A stretch of DNA of 64,000 nt from Longispora fulva (GTDB taxonomy: Bacteria > Actinomycetota > Actinomycetes > Mycobacteriales > Micromonosporaceae). Location: contig NZ_JADOUF010000001.1 in NCBI RefSeq assembly GCF_015751905.1, positions 1,798,001 through 1,862,000 on the forward strand, in the 5' to 3' direction. A model generated the notes under the pieces. It was given only the letters and a program-made list of their open reading frames with translations. It ran no database searches and was not told where the DNA came from. Position numbers and translations under genes: made by a program. This document shows positions 24,281-32,338 of the stretch, in pieces; the stretch's first letter is position 1, and each line of letters starts with the position of its first letter.

Positions 24281-24310
24281 CTTGACCATTTTAGTCAAGC
24301 CACTTGTCTA
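24281..24310 (+). promoter_or_regulatory. Cupin promoter with MarR operator
   Basis: CTTGAC-N7-GTCAAG (24281-24299) is a perfect 6-bp inverted repeat. It contains TTGACC (24282-24287), the -35 box, 17 nt before TGTCTA (24305-24310), a weak -10. Confidence 0.55.
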
Positions 24311-24326
24311 GTTCCGAGGAGTCACC

Positions 24327-24698
24327 GTGCCCGTCATCCACCCCTCCGACGCCGTCGTCTACGAGATCCACGGCAGCACCTTCACCTCCTACGCCGCCCC
24401 GCGCAGCGGCAGCGCCGAGCTGTGCGCGTGGCGGGTCGACGTCCCGGCCGGCGTGACCGGCGTCGCGCACCGGGTCACCCGCGAGGAGATCCTGCACATC
24501 ACGGCCGGATCGGCCACCGTCACCCTCGACGACGAGAAGCAGGACGTGACCGTCGGTGACGTGATCATCGTGCCGGCCGGCAGCCTGTTCGGGATCGACA
24601 CCGGGGCCGAGGCGCTGTCCGCGTGGGTGAACACCAGCGTGGGTCTGCGCGCCGCCCTGGCGGACGGTTCGTGGCTCACGCCGCCGTGGACGGTCTGA
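24327..24698 (+). CDS. Small cupin protein
   Basis: The 123-residue product is a single cupin barrel. The first motif covers VAHRVTREEILHITAGSATVTL (with Glu and His as likely metal ligands) and the second GDVIIVPAGSLFGID lacks the usual His. It starts at GTG 24327 after GAGGAG. Such proteins bind metals or small ligands and may act as isomerases, dioxygenases or sensors; nothing decides here. It is divergent from a MarR gene and ends at a strong hairpin. Confidence 0.82.
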   Translation: MPVIHPSDAVVYEIHGSTFTSYAAPRSGSAELCAWRVDVPAGVTGVAHRVTREEILHITAGSATVTLDDEKQDVTVGDVIIVPAGSLFGIDTGAEALSAWVNTSVGLRAALADGSWLTPPWTV

Positions 24699-24705
24699 CA
24701 CTGTG

Positions 24706-24748
24706 GTCGGGTCCCGCGGTCGGCTCCGGCCGACCCGCGGGACCCGAC
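24706..24748 (+). terminator. Hairpin terminator of the cupin gene
   Basis: Arms of 19 and 20 nt (GTCGGGTCCCGCG-GTCGGC against its complement, one bulged base) enclose a 4-nt loop. No T-run follows. Confidence 0.65.
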
Positions 24749-24844
24749 TGCGTTCTGCGACGCCGCAGCGACCGACCGCCCTGGTCGCGGGCGTATTCCC
24801 GCCGCGTGCGGTGGGACACGTCAAATTCCGCGAGGTTGCTCACA

Positions 24845-24898
24845 TTGATCGTTAAGGAACCCGGCCGTATCGTCGACAGGGAAACTTGAACGCTCAAG
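24845..24898 (+). promoter_or_regulatory. ribA-marR promoter with MarR-type operator
   Basis: TTGATC (24845-24850), a 17-nt spacer and TATCGT (24868-24873) form a good promoter. Just after the expected transcription start lies the palindrome CTTGA-ACGC-TCAAG (24885-24898), whose TTGA-N4-TCAA form matches the MarR operators at 8538-8579. No FMN riboswitch is seen in the 217-nt gap upstream of ribA. Confidence 0.68.
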
Positions 24899-24915
24899 CA
24901 CCGTGGAGGACAACG

Positions 24916-25536
24916 ATGATTGCTCCGGCCGGAATACGGACCAGGGTCCCGGTGCCGCTGCGTTTCGGCGACGGTTTCACCACCCCCGCCGAGATCGTGA
25001 CCTTCACCGGGCTCGCTGACGGTAAGGAGCACCTGGCCATCGGCCTGGGCGATGTCACCGGCGTGGACGTGCCGCTCGTGCGGGTGCACTCGGAGTGCAT
25101 GACCGGCGACGTGTTCGGCTCGGCCCGCTGCGACTGCGGTCCCCAGTTGCGCGAGGCCGTCGAACGCATCGCCGAGCACGGCGGCTGGCTGCTGTACCTG
25201 CGCCAGGAGGGCCGCGGCATCGGGCTGTACGCGAAGCTGGACGCCTACGCCCTGCAGGACACCGGCCTGGACACCTACGCGGCCAACCGCGCCCTCGGGC
25301 ACGCCGACGACGAGCGCGACTACACCGCCGCCGCCCAGATGCTCGCCGCGCTGGGCGCCCCCCGGGTGGACCTGCTGACGAACAACCCGGACAAGGCCGC
25401 GCAGCTGCGCGACCTGGGCGTGGACGTGCGCGTCCTGGCCCGCACCGGGGTGCACGCCACCGAGGCGAACCTGCGCTACCTGCACGCGAAGGTCGAACGG
25501 ACGGGTCACACCATCGACCTGACGCCCGCCGCCTGA
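24916..25536 (+). CDS. ribA: GTP cyclohydrolase II
   Basis: The 206-residue product has the full GCHII set. VRVHSECMTGDVFGSARCDCG carries the three zinc cysteines and the catalytic Arg region, LRQEGRGIGLYAKLDAY is the GTP-binding signature, and LLTNNPDKAAQL contacts the guanine. It opens the GTP ring, releasing formate and pyrophosphate, the first step of riboflavin synthesis or of deazaflavin/other pterin-like branches. It is a stand-alone enzyme without the DHBP synthase domain and without other rib genes nearby. GTGGAGG precedes ATG 24916. It shares an operon with the MarR gene one base downstream. Confidence 0.94.
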   Translation: MIAPAGIRTRVPVPLRFGDGFTTPAEIVTFTGLADGKEHLAIGLGDVTGVDVPLVRVHSECMTGDVFGSARCDCGPQLREAVERIAEHGGWLLYLRQEGRGIGLYAKLDAYALQDTGLDTYAANRALGHADDERDYTAAAQMLAALGAPRVDLLTNNPDKAAQLRDLGVDVRVLARTGVHATEANLRYLHAKVERTGHTIDLTPAA

Positions 25537-25537
25537 C

Positions 25538-26011
25538 ATGCCGAACAGCACGCTCTCCGAGCCCCGCTGGCTGACCGAACCCGAGCGGCGCGCGTGGCTG
25601 GCCTTCCTGGTCACCACGCGCCGCCTCGACGAGGCGCTCGACCGCCAGCTCCAGCGGGACTCGGGGATGCCGCACACGTACTACATGATCCTGGCGATGC
25701 TGTCGGAGACCGAGGGCTGGTCGCTGCGGATGAGTGACCTGGCGGAGCGGACGAACTCCTCGCAGAGCCGGCTGTCGCACGCCGTGGCGCGGCTGGAGGA
25801 GAACGGCTGGGTCATCCGCAAGAAGTGCTCCAGCGACGGCCGGAGCAACTGGGCGACCCTGACCCGGGCCGGGTTCGACACGCTGGCCGCCGCCGCCCCC
25901 GGACACGTCGAGGCGGTCCGCCGGTACCTGTTCGACGCGCTGACCCCCGAGCAGGTCGAGCAGTTGGCGACGATCAGCGAGGCGGTGCTCGACCGGCTCG
26001 ACCAGGACTGA
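25538..26011 (+). CDS. MarR-family regulator in operon with ribA
   Basis: The 157-residue product has a MarR winged helix (YYMILAMLSETEGWSLRMSDLAERTNSSQSRLSHAVARLEENGWV, then IRKKCSSDGRSNWATL). It resembles the MarR at 8595-9047 in its opening (RWLTEPERRAW) and recognition helix. Its ATG lies one base after the ribA stop, so both are on one mRNA. The palindrome at 24885-24898 is its likely operator, giving feedback on ribA and itself. Control of a riboflavin-pathway enzyme by a MarR protein is unusual to see. Confidence 0.9.
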   Translation: MPNSTLSEPRWLTEPERRAWLAFLVTTRRLDEALDRQLQRDSGMPHTYYMILAMLSETEGWSLRMSDLAERTNSSQSRLSHAVARLEENGWVIRKKCSSDGRSNWATLTRAGFDTLAAAAPGHVEAVRRYLFDALTPEQVEQLATISEAVLDRLDQD

Positions 26012-28000
26012 TCAGGGCAGGGGCGCCCACGGCCGGAACGGGCTGTCGGGGCCGGGGTTGTTCTGCGCTGCGGCGTAGAGCCGGCCGTTGGGGGCGAGGT
26101 GGAACACGACCACCCGCCCGGACGCGTCGACGCCCGCCGCCGGGGTGTCGATCGAGGCGCCGGCGGCGTCCGTCCATCCTGACGGCCCCCAGCCCTGCGG
26201 GGTCTGGCGGATGTGGCTGATCCCGGTGGCCTCGTTGCGGGCGAACACGAGGATCCGTCCGCCGCTGGTCAGGGTCGCCGGTTCGCCGACGCCGCCGGGG
26301 CCGCCGAGGTCCAGCGGGCCGTTCCACTCGCCGCCCGGGGTCGTCTGGTAGACGTGTTCGAGGGTTCCGCTGTCCCCGGCGCGGTAGAAGATCTCCAGCC
26401 GGCCGTCGCCGTTGCGCGCCGCGCTCACCGGGCTGCCGGGGTGCCCGGGCAGGGTGTGGGACACGAAGCCGGAGTTCGGGGCCGTCTGGGAGCGGTGGTC
26501 GATCGTGGTGCGGGTCGCGGCGAACACCTCGATGCGACCGTCGGCGCCGGTGACCGACACCGGCACGCCCTGGATGTCGCTGCCGCCCATGTCCAGCCAC
26601 GTCGGCGTCCACGTGCCGTTGGCCGACGTCTGCCACTTCGATCCCAGGCCGCCGTTGCCGTTGGTGACGAAGATCTGCATCCGGCCGTCGGCGTTGATCC
26701 CGACGGCCGCGCCGCTGACGGCCCGGCGGACCTGCGGGGTGATGTCGTCGTTGGGGTTGCCGAAGTTGTCCCAGCGCCCGACCCACGCGCCGTCGGTGGA
26801 GGTCTGCCAGGTGGTGAACACGCCGGCGTCGGGGTTGGCGCCGACGGCGAAGATCTCCAACCGGCCGTCGGCGTTGTTGCCGACCGTCAGGACACCCGTC
26901 AGGGGCACGCCGGGATTGCCGAGGTCCACGGGGCCGCTGTACGCGCCGTCGCCGGTCTGCCGCCAGGTCAGCACCCGGCCGTCGAGGACGACGAACGGTT
27001 GCAGTTGGCCGTTGGCGTTGCGGCCGACCCACGCGGTGCCCCGGGGGAAGCGCGGGTACATGACCTTGCTGTAGGCGACGTACACCGGGGCGGGGTTGCC
27101 CGCCGGGTCGCGGGTCGCGTCGTCGTAGGGGATGTAGTGCCGGAACACGGCGTCCTTGAGGTCGCGGTCGTGCGCGGTCAGGTTCGGCACCAGGGTCTGG
27201 ATGTTGTTCTGCCGGTAGTACTGCACCGCCAGGCGGTGGTTGTCGCCGGGCCCGGTGTACCACCCGGTGACCTCCTCGGTGAACAACGCCGAGGCGACGT
27301 GGTCGTAGTGGTCGTCGAACGTCTGGCCCAGGCAGCGGTAGCCGGGCTGGTAGCGGTGGTCGGGGTGCGGGTCCTGGCCCCGGACGAGGGTCGGCCGCAC
27401 GGCGCGCAGGATCGCCACGACCGTGTCGCGCAGGGTGACATGGGTGTAGCGGGTGCGGCCCACCGCGTCGGGGTCCGTGGCGTCGTCGGGCACGACCGGG
27501 GTGGCGGTGAACCCGCCGTCGGTCCACAGGTGCATCAGGTCGCAGCTGGCGCCGTCGTCGTAGCCGTCGCGGACGTTGAGGAAGATCAGCTGCACCGCGG
27601 GGCGGGCGGTGAGGGTGAACCGCTGCACGGTGGACGGACCGATGGTGGGCGCGTCCTGGGTCCAGCAGGCGCGCGGGGTGGCGCAGGGGGCCACGCCGGC
27701 CATGTGCCGGTGGGCCTCCATGGCACCGTCCTGGCGGGAGCGGGAGTACTCCGGGCCCCGGTCGGCGTCGCCTGCGGTCAGGTAGACGGTGGTGTTGGCG
27801 TACCCGGCCTCGGCGGAGCGTTGCAGGTCCGGGTTGAGGAACAGGATCTCGTCGTCGGGGTGCGCGACGATCTGCGCGAGGCGTTCGGGGGTGGGCCCGT
27901 CCTCGGCGTGGGCCGGCGGGGCGCTGCTCGCCCCGGTCAGTCCGGCCGCGGCGAGTAGTACGGACAGCATGGCGACGGGCCCACGACGCAGGATTCTCAC
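26012..28000 (-). CDS. Secreted PIG-L deacetylase with C-terminal PLL-like repeats
   Basis: The 662-residue product has a signal peptide (arginines, then a hydrophobic core ending near AHAED). A PIG-L/LmbE deacetylase domain (about residues 40-320) follows, with the zinc motif AHPDDE (His47-Glu51) and later His residues in DPHPDHRYQ. The C-terminal half (about 330-660) has six or so repeats of the type DGRLEIFAVG...WQTSTDGAW..W, as in PLL-like/tectonin beta-propellers that bind glycans. The family removes N-acetyl groups from sugars, so an outside glycan is a likely target. GTG 28000 follows AGGGAGG. Confidence 0.88.
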   Translation of the reverse strand: MRILRRGPVAMLSVLLAAAGLTGASSAPPAHAEDGPTPERLAQIVAHPDDEILFLNPDLQRSAEAGYANTTVYLTAGDADRGPEYSRSRQDGAMEAHRHMAGVAPCATPRACWTQDAPTIGPSTVQRFTLTARPAVQLIFLNVRDGYDDGASCDLMHLWTDGGFTATPVVPDDATDPDAVGRTRYTHVTLRDTVVAILRAVRPTLVRGQDPHPDHRYQPGYRCLGQTFDDHYDHVASALFTEEVTGWYTGPGDNHRLAVQYYRQNNIQTLVPNLTAHDRDLKDAVFRHYIPYDDATRDPAGNPAPVYVAYSKVMYPRFPRGTAWVGRNANGQLQPFVVLDGRVLTWRQTGDGAYSGPVDLGNPGVPLTGVLTVGNNADGRLEIFAVGANPDAGVFTTWQTSTDGAWVGRWDNFGNPNDDITPQVRRAVSGAAVGINADGRMQIFVTNGNGGLGSKWQTSANGTWTPTWLDMGGSDIQGVPVSVTGADGRIEVFAATRTTIDHRSQTAPNSGFVSHTLPGHPGSPVSAARNGDGRLEIFYRAGDSGTLEHVYQTTPGGEWNGPLDLGGPGGVGEPATLTSGGRILVFARNEATGISHIRQTPQGWGPSGWTDAAGASIDTPAAGVDASGRVVVFHLAPNGRLYAAAQNNPGPDSPFRPWAPLP

Positions 28001-28050
28001 GGAGACCTCCCTTGGCACGTGACTTCGACGCTACCAACGGAAAGTCCAAT

Positions 28051-28911
28051 TTATAGGTCTATACGGCAGATGCGAGTCATCTTCTCCTCGAGGGTGGCGG
28101 GCACCTGACGGACGTCGGCGGGCACCCCGGCCGCCCGCAGCGCGGCGTCGACGGCCGCCGGGTCGGTGTCGGCGACCCGCACGTGCCGGCCGGCGAGGGT
28201 CACTGCCAGGCCGGCGCGGTGCAGGGCGTCGAACGCCGCCGTCCAGTCGGCGGTGCGGACCTCCACGGCCGTGGTGTCGGCGACGATGTCGGCCTCGGTG
28301 CCGGCGCCCACCGCCGCGCCCCGCGACATCAGCACGAGGCGGTCGCACTGCTGGGCCTCCTGCATGTAGTGCGTGGTGACCAGGACGCCGACGCCGCGTT
28401 CTGCCTCGTCGTGGATGACGTCCCACAGCCGGGCGCGCGCGAGGGCGTCCACACCGGAGGTGGGTTCGTCCAGGACGAGCAGCGCCGGGCGGTGCGCGAG
28501 GGCCGCGGTGAACGCGAGCTGGCGTTGCAGGCCCAGGCCGATGTCGCCGACGAGCCGGTCGCCGGCGTCGGCGAGCGCGCCGGTCAGGGCCGGCGGGGAC
28601 TTGCGGCCGTAGGCGGCGGTGACGAAGGCCAGGTTCTCGGCGACGGTGAGGGTGGCGTAGAGGCCCAGGCCCTGGGCGACGTACCCGAGGCGGGTGCGGG
28701 TGGCCCGCGACGGGGCGGCCCCGAACAGCCGGATCCGGCCGGAGGTGGGGGCGGTCAGGCCCAGGATCATCTTGATCAGGGTGGTCTTGCCGGCCCCGTT
28801 GGCGCCGAGCAGCCCGACGATCTCGCCCTCGCCGACGGTCATGGACACGTCGTCGACGGCGGTGAAGGAGCCGAACCGGCGGGTGACGCCGTCGGCGGTC
28901 ACGAGGCTCAT
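28051..28911 (-). CDS. ABC exporter ATPase, second subunit
   Basis: The 286-residue product has Walker A GANGAGKTTL, the Q-loop RLGYVAQGLGLYATLT, Walker B LLVLDEPTSGVD and a switch His in VLVTTHYMQEA. The signature motif is degenerate: IGLGLQRQLAF stands where LSGGxxQR is expected. This matches the second half of two-ATPase exporters of the YbhF type. Its ATG overlaps the stop of the first ATPase gene by 4 nt (ATGA). With its partner and the permease it forms an ABC-2 drug or lipid exporter, likely under the TetR gene at 30824. Confidence 0.93.
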   Translation of the reverse strand: MSLVTADGVTRRFGSFTAVDDVSMTVGEGEIVGLLGANGAGKTTLIKMILGLTAPTSGRIRLFGAAPSRATRTRLGYVAQGLGLYATLTVAENLAFVTAAYGRKSPPALTGALADAGDRLVGDIGLGLQRQLAFTAALAHRPALLVLDEPTSGVDALARARLWDVIHDEAERGVGVLVTTHYMQEAQQCDRLVLMSRGAAVGAGTEADIVADTTAVEVRTADWTAAFDALHRAGLAVTLAGRHVRVADTDPAAVDAALRAAGVPADVRQVPATLEEKMTRICRIDL

Positions 28912-29708
28912 GAGGTCCTCCCGGCCAGGGTCGCGGCGATCACGGCGTCCTCCATGTCGGCGGGCAGCGGGGTCTCGCCCGGGACCGGCGGGCCGGGGTG
29001 CCAGGCGTGCCAGCGCCGGCCGCGCCGCCACGCCAGGTCCCGGTCGGGCGGGTCGTCGGTGACGGTGATCGTGCCCGGGGTCGAGGCCGTCACCTCCTCG
29101 GGCGGGCCGGAGCGCAGGACCCGGCCGTTGTCCAGGACGCACACGGTGCCGGCCCTTTCGGCCTCGTCGAGGTACGTGGTGGACAGCACCACCGCCGCGC
29201 CGTCGACGGCGGCCTGGGCGATCAGTCGCCACAGTTCGACCCGGCTGACCGGGTCGACGCCGGTGCTGGGTTCGTCGAGGACGAGAAGGCGCGGGGCGTG
29301 CAGCATGGCGAGGGTGAAGGCGAGTTTCTGCCGCATGCCGCCGGACAGGTCGCCGGCGAGGCGGCCGGTGACGGCGGTCAGGCCGGCGGCGTCGAGGAGG
29401 TCCGCGCGGCGAGTGCGGTCGCGGACCCGGTAGGCCGCGGCCACGAAGTCGAGGTTCTCGGCAACGGTGAGTTCGCGCCACACGCCGGTGCTGGTGGGCA
29501 TGAACCCGATCTCGCGCAGCGCGGGGGCGTCGACCCGCCCGGACGTGGGCCGCACCGCTCCGACGAGGCTGCGCAGCAGGGTGGACTTGCCGGCCCCGTC
29601 GCCGCCGACGACGGCGGAGACCTGCCCGGCGGGGGCGGCGAAGGTGACGGCGTCCAGGGCCAGGGTGTGCGGGTAGCGCACGGTCAGGTCGGTGGTTCCC
29701 CAGGTCAT
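28908..29708 (-). CDS. ABC exporter ATPase, first subunit
   Basis: The 266-residue product has Walker A GGDGAGKSTLL, a normal signature LSGGMRQKL, Walker B LLVLDEPSTGVD and D-loop. The Q-loop position reads GFMPTSTGVW, where Gln is replaced by Thr. In place of a second identical ATPase the operon has a separate subunit with a degenerate signature, so the two should form an asymmetric pair. It overlaps both neighbours by 4 nt (ATGA) and is co-translated with them. Confidence 0.93.
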   Translation of the reverse strand: MTWGTTDLTVRYPHTLALDAVTFAAPAGQVSAVVGGDGAGKSTLLRSLVGAVRPTSGRVDAPALREIGFMPTSTGVWRELTVAENLDFVAAAYRVRDRTRRADLLDAAGLTAVTGRLAGDLSGGMRQKLAFTLAMLHAPRLLVLDEPSTGVDPVSRVELWRLIAQAAVDGAAVVLSTTYLDEAERAGTVCVLDNGRVLRSGPPEEVTASTPGTITVTDDPPDRDLAWRRGRRWHAWHPGPPVPGETPLPADMEDAVIAATLAGRTS

Positions 29709-30769
29709 GACGCGCTCCCGGCGGGCGCGGGCCGCGGGGAGGCGGGCTCGGCCGGTCGGCTGGGGGCCAGGTCGCGGCGGAAGCGGGTGACCGCCGCGGT
29801 GAACACGACCACGGCCATGCCGGCGAGGACGACCAGGGGCAGCCACAGGGAGGCGAGGTCGCCGCCGCGGAGCATGACGCCCTGGGAGAGTTTGGTGAAG
29901 TAGGTCAGGGGCAGCAGGTAGCCGATCCAGCGGACGCCGGGTGCCATCGCGTCCAGCGGGAAGATCATGCCCGACAGCAGGATCTGCGGCATCATGATCA
30001 TGAGGGCGAGTTGGATGGCCTGGCCCTGGTTCTGCGACACGGTGGAGATCAGCACCCCGACGCCCAGGACGACGAACAGGAACAGCGCGGCGCCGAGCGC
30101 GAAGACGCCCACGTTGCCGTTGAACGGCACCCCGAACAGCACCCGGCCGAGGACGGTCACGATGACCATGTCGAGGGCGGCGAGGACGTAGTACGGCACG
30201 ATCTTGCCGATGATCACGTCGGCGGGCCGAAACGGCATCACGGCCAGCTGTTCCAGGGTGCCGGCCTGGCGTTCGCGGACCAGGCCGATGGCGGTGACGA
30301 TGGTGCCGATGAAGGTCAGGATCAGGCCGACGAGGGCCGGGACCATCACCCAGGAGGTCTTGAGGTCCGGGTTGTAGAGAACCTCGACCCTCATCTGGGT
30401 ACGCCCCAGCGCCGCCTTGGCCGCCTGCGCGCCGAACAGGTTGGACCCGTCGACGAGGGCGACCGGGGTCTGGCCGGTGACGATGACGACGTCGGCCTTG
30501 TCGGCGCGCAGCCGGTCGCGGGCCCAGGCGTCACCGGCGGTCTCCTCGACGCGTCCGACGGCGAACGGGGCCCGCAGCGCCGACGCCGCCTGGGTGGCCC
30601 CGGGGCCGACGACGTCGGTGGTCAGGGTGGACACGTTGAAGCTGGCCGCGTAGCCGAAGACGACAAGCAGGAGCAGGGGTAACACGATCAGCATGGCCAT
30701 GGTGCGCCGGTCGCGGCGCAGCTCCAGGAACTCTTTGAAGATCATCGCCCACATCGCGGGACTCCGCAT
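29705..30769 (-). CDS. ABC-2 type permease
   Basis: The 354-residue product has one N-terminal helix (LIVLPLLLLVVFGYAASF), an outside loop of about 130 residues, and five helices in the C-terminal half, including the ABC-2 signature region FGVPFNGNVGVFALGAALFLFV and SQNQGQAIQLALMIMMPQILLSGMIFPLDAM. It is the membrane channel for the two downstream ATPases. It is the first gene of the operon, divergent from the TetR gene with a 54-nt gap. YbhS/YbhR-type exporters carry drugs or cations; the substrate here is unknown. Confidence 0.92.
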   Translation of the reverse strand: MRSPAMWAMIFKEFLELRRDRRTMAMLIVLPLLLLVVFGYAASFNVSTLTTDVVGPGATQAASALRAPFAVGRVEETAGDAWARDRLRADKADVVIVTGQTPVALVDGSNLFGAQAAKAALGRTQMRVEVLYNPDLKTSWVMVPALVGLILTFIGTIVTAIGLVRERQAGTLEQLAVMPFRPADVIIGKIVPYYVLAALDMVIVTVLGRVLFGVPFNGNVGVFALGAALFLFVVLGVGVLISTVSQNQGQAIQLALMIMMPQILLSGMIFPLDAMAPGVRWIGYLLPLTYFTKLSQGVMLRGGDLASLWLPLVVLAGMAVVVFTAAVTRFRRDLAPSRPAEPASPRPAPAGSAS

Positions 30770-30779
30770 CTCTCAGGCA

Positions 30780-30800
30780 CATCATCAAGTGTTGAAGATG
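30780..30800 (+). promoter_or_regulatory. TetR operator for the ABC exporter
   Basis: CATCATCAA-GTG-TTGAAGATG is a 21-bp inverted repeat with 8 of 9 arm bases paired, placed between the permease start and the TetR start. Confidence 0.6.
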
Positions 30801-30823
30801 GGCTGAGCGTAGCATCGTGAGGC

Positions 30824-31438
30824 GTGACGCAACAGATTCCCCAGCGCGCCCGACGCTCCGAGGGCGACGACACCCGCGAGACGATCCTGGTCGCGGCGCG
30901 CCACGAGTTCTCCGCCAGCGGGTACGCGAAGACGACGATGCGCGCCATCGCCCGCACCGCGGGGGTCGACCCCGCGCTCGTGCACTACTACTTCGGTAGC
31001 AAGGAGAAACTGTTCGCCACGGCCGTGGACCTGCCGGCCGTGCCCGGCGAGGTGCTGCGCCAGGTGCTCGACGGGGACCCGGAACAGACCGGGGCCCGGA
31101 TCCTGCGCACGGCGCTGACGGTGTGGGACACCGAGGCCGCCGGCGGGGGCGGGCGGTTGACGGCGCTGCTGCGCTCCCTCGCCGACGACCACGGGCCGGC
31201 GACGATGCTGCGGGAGTACCTGACCAACCAGGTGTTCGCCCGGATCACCACCCACCTGGGCAGCGACCAGCCGCAGTTGCGGGCGGCGTTGTGCTTCTCG
31301 CAGGCGGTCGGGCTGATCCTGACCCGGTTCGTGGTGCGCGCCGAACCGATCGCCAGCGCCGACCGGGAGTTCCTGGTGCAGTGCTACGCGCCGACGTTGC
31401 AGCGGTACCTGACGGGGCCGTTGCCGGCGGCACGGTAG
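30824..31438 (+). CDS. TetR-family regulator of the ABC exporter
   Basis: The 204-residue product has a typical TetR N terminus: DDTRETILVAARHEFSASGYAKTTMRAIARTAGVDPALVHYYFGSKEKLF. The C-terminal ligand-binding region carries no recognisable motif. It is divergent from the ABC exporter operon, and the palindrome between them makes it the likely repressor. The GTG start lies 8 nt after TAGCAT and has no clear Shine-Dalgarno sequence. Local TetR/exporter pairs of this sort usually respond to a toxic compound that the exporter removes. Confidence 0.92.
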   Translation: MTQQIPQRARRSEGDDTRETILVAARHEFSASGYAKTTMRAIARTAGVDPALVHYYFGSKEKLFATAVDLPAVPGEVLRQVLDGDPEQTGARILRTALTVWDTEAAGGGGRLTALLRSLADDHGPATMLREYLTNQVFARITTHLGSDQPQLRAALCFSQAVGLILTRFVVRAEPIASADREFLVQCYAPTLQRYLTGPLPAAR

Positions 31439-31528
31439 CCGCGCGGCGGGTGACTGGAGGCGGCCCTCGTCGGGTGCCGGCGGGCGGGGGGACGCGCGCG
31501 GCGTCACCGGATGATGGTTGTGGGCTTT

Positions 31529-32254
31529 TTAGGGGAGCACCCGGTAGTGGGTGGTCAGGTGGGTGCCGTCGAGGACGTGGAAGGCGATGCCCGGCGGGTC
31601 GTCGAGGGAGAGGTGGCCCCGGTCCTCCCAGGGCAGCATCAGCGTGGACACCACGCCCGGGGCGACGAGCAGCGGCAGACCGGCGAAGGTGCTGGCGGCG
31701 GCGGTGTGCGCGTGCCCGCACAGCACGGCCACGACGTGCGGATGGCGGCGCAGGACCCGCTCCAGGCCGGCCGGCACGGTCAGCAGCAGGGTGTCGAGGA
31801 TCGTGTTGTACATCGGCGTCGGCGGGTGGTGCAGGGCCACGAACGCGCGCCCGGTGGCGGCGGCGAGGGTGGAGTCGAGCCAGGCGAGGGTGTCCTCGGT
31901 CAGGGCGCCGTCGTCGCGGCCGGGGATGGTCGAGTCGCACAGCGCGAACGTGACGCCGCCGACGACGTGGACCTGGTTGACCGGCCCGGCGCCGTCGCGC
32001 TCCAGGAGGCCCTTGCCGAACGCGGCGCGTTCGTCGTGGTTGCCGGGCAGGACCAGCACGGGAACGTCGGCGGTGAGCAGCGCGGCGGCCTCGGTGTACT
32101 CCCCCGGCGCCCCGTGGTCGGCGATGTCGCCGGTGACGAGGATCGCGTCGAGAGGCTGGCCGCGCAGGTAGTCAATGACGGCGGCGGTGCGCTCCGCGGC
32201 CCGGGGCGACCCGTCGAGGTGGGTGTCACTGATGTGCGCGAACACAAAAGGCAT
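31529..32254 (-). CDS. Metallophosphoesterase (CpdA-like)
   Basis: The 241-residue product has the five calcineurin-like motifs in order: ISDTHL, VTGDIADHG, LPGNHD, LHHPP and LCGHAHT. These bind two metal ions. The length and the HISDTHLDG start fit class III cyclic-nucleotide phosphodiesterases of the CpdA/Rv0805 type, but other phosphodiesters are possible. CATGAT with a 6-nt spacer precedes ATG 32254, a leaderless start. It is divergent from def, with 76 nt between them. Confidence 0.9.
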   Translation of the reverse strand: MPFVFAHISDTHLDGSPRAAERTAAVIDYLRGQPLDAILVTGDIADHGAPGEYTEAAALLTADVPVLVLPGNHDERAAFGKGLLERDGAGPVNQVHVVGGVTFALCDSTIPGRDDGALTEDTLAWLDSTLAAATGRAFVALHHPPTPMYNTILDTLLLTVPAGLERVLRRHPHVVAVLCGHAHTAAASTFAGLPLLVAPGVVSTLMLPWEDRGHLSLDDPPGIAFHVLDGTHLTTHYRVLP

Positions 32255-32314
32255 GCCAAGATCATGCCACGGCCACGGGGCCGACAACGGCGCGTGAGGC
32301 CCCGAAACGGCCCG

Positions 32315-32338
32315 TATATATTTGTCAACCATGACAAA
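32315..32338 (+). promoter_or_regulatory. def -10 region and inverted repeat over the start codon
   Basis: TATATA/TATATT lies at 32315-32322. TTTGTCA (32321-32327) and TGACAAA (32332-32338) form a perfect 7-bp inverted repeat with a 4-nt loop that spans the def ATG at 32331. It could be an operator or a hairpin that limits initiation. Confidence 0.5.

Noticed and set aside
24749-24915. FMN riboswitch upstream of ribA
   Set aside because: I find no conserved FMN-element core; a protein-type promoter and palindrome explain the region better.
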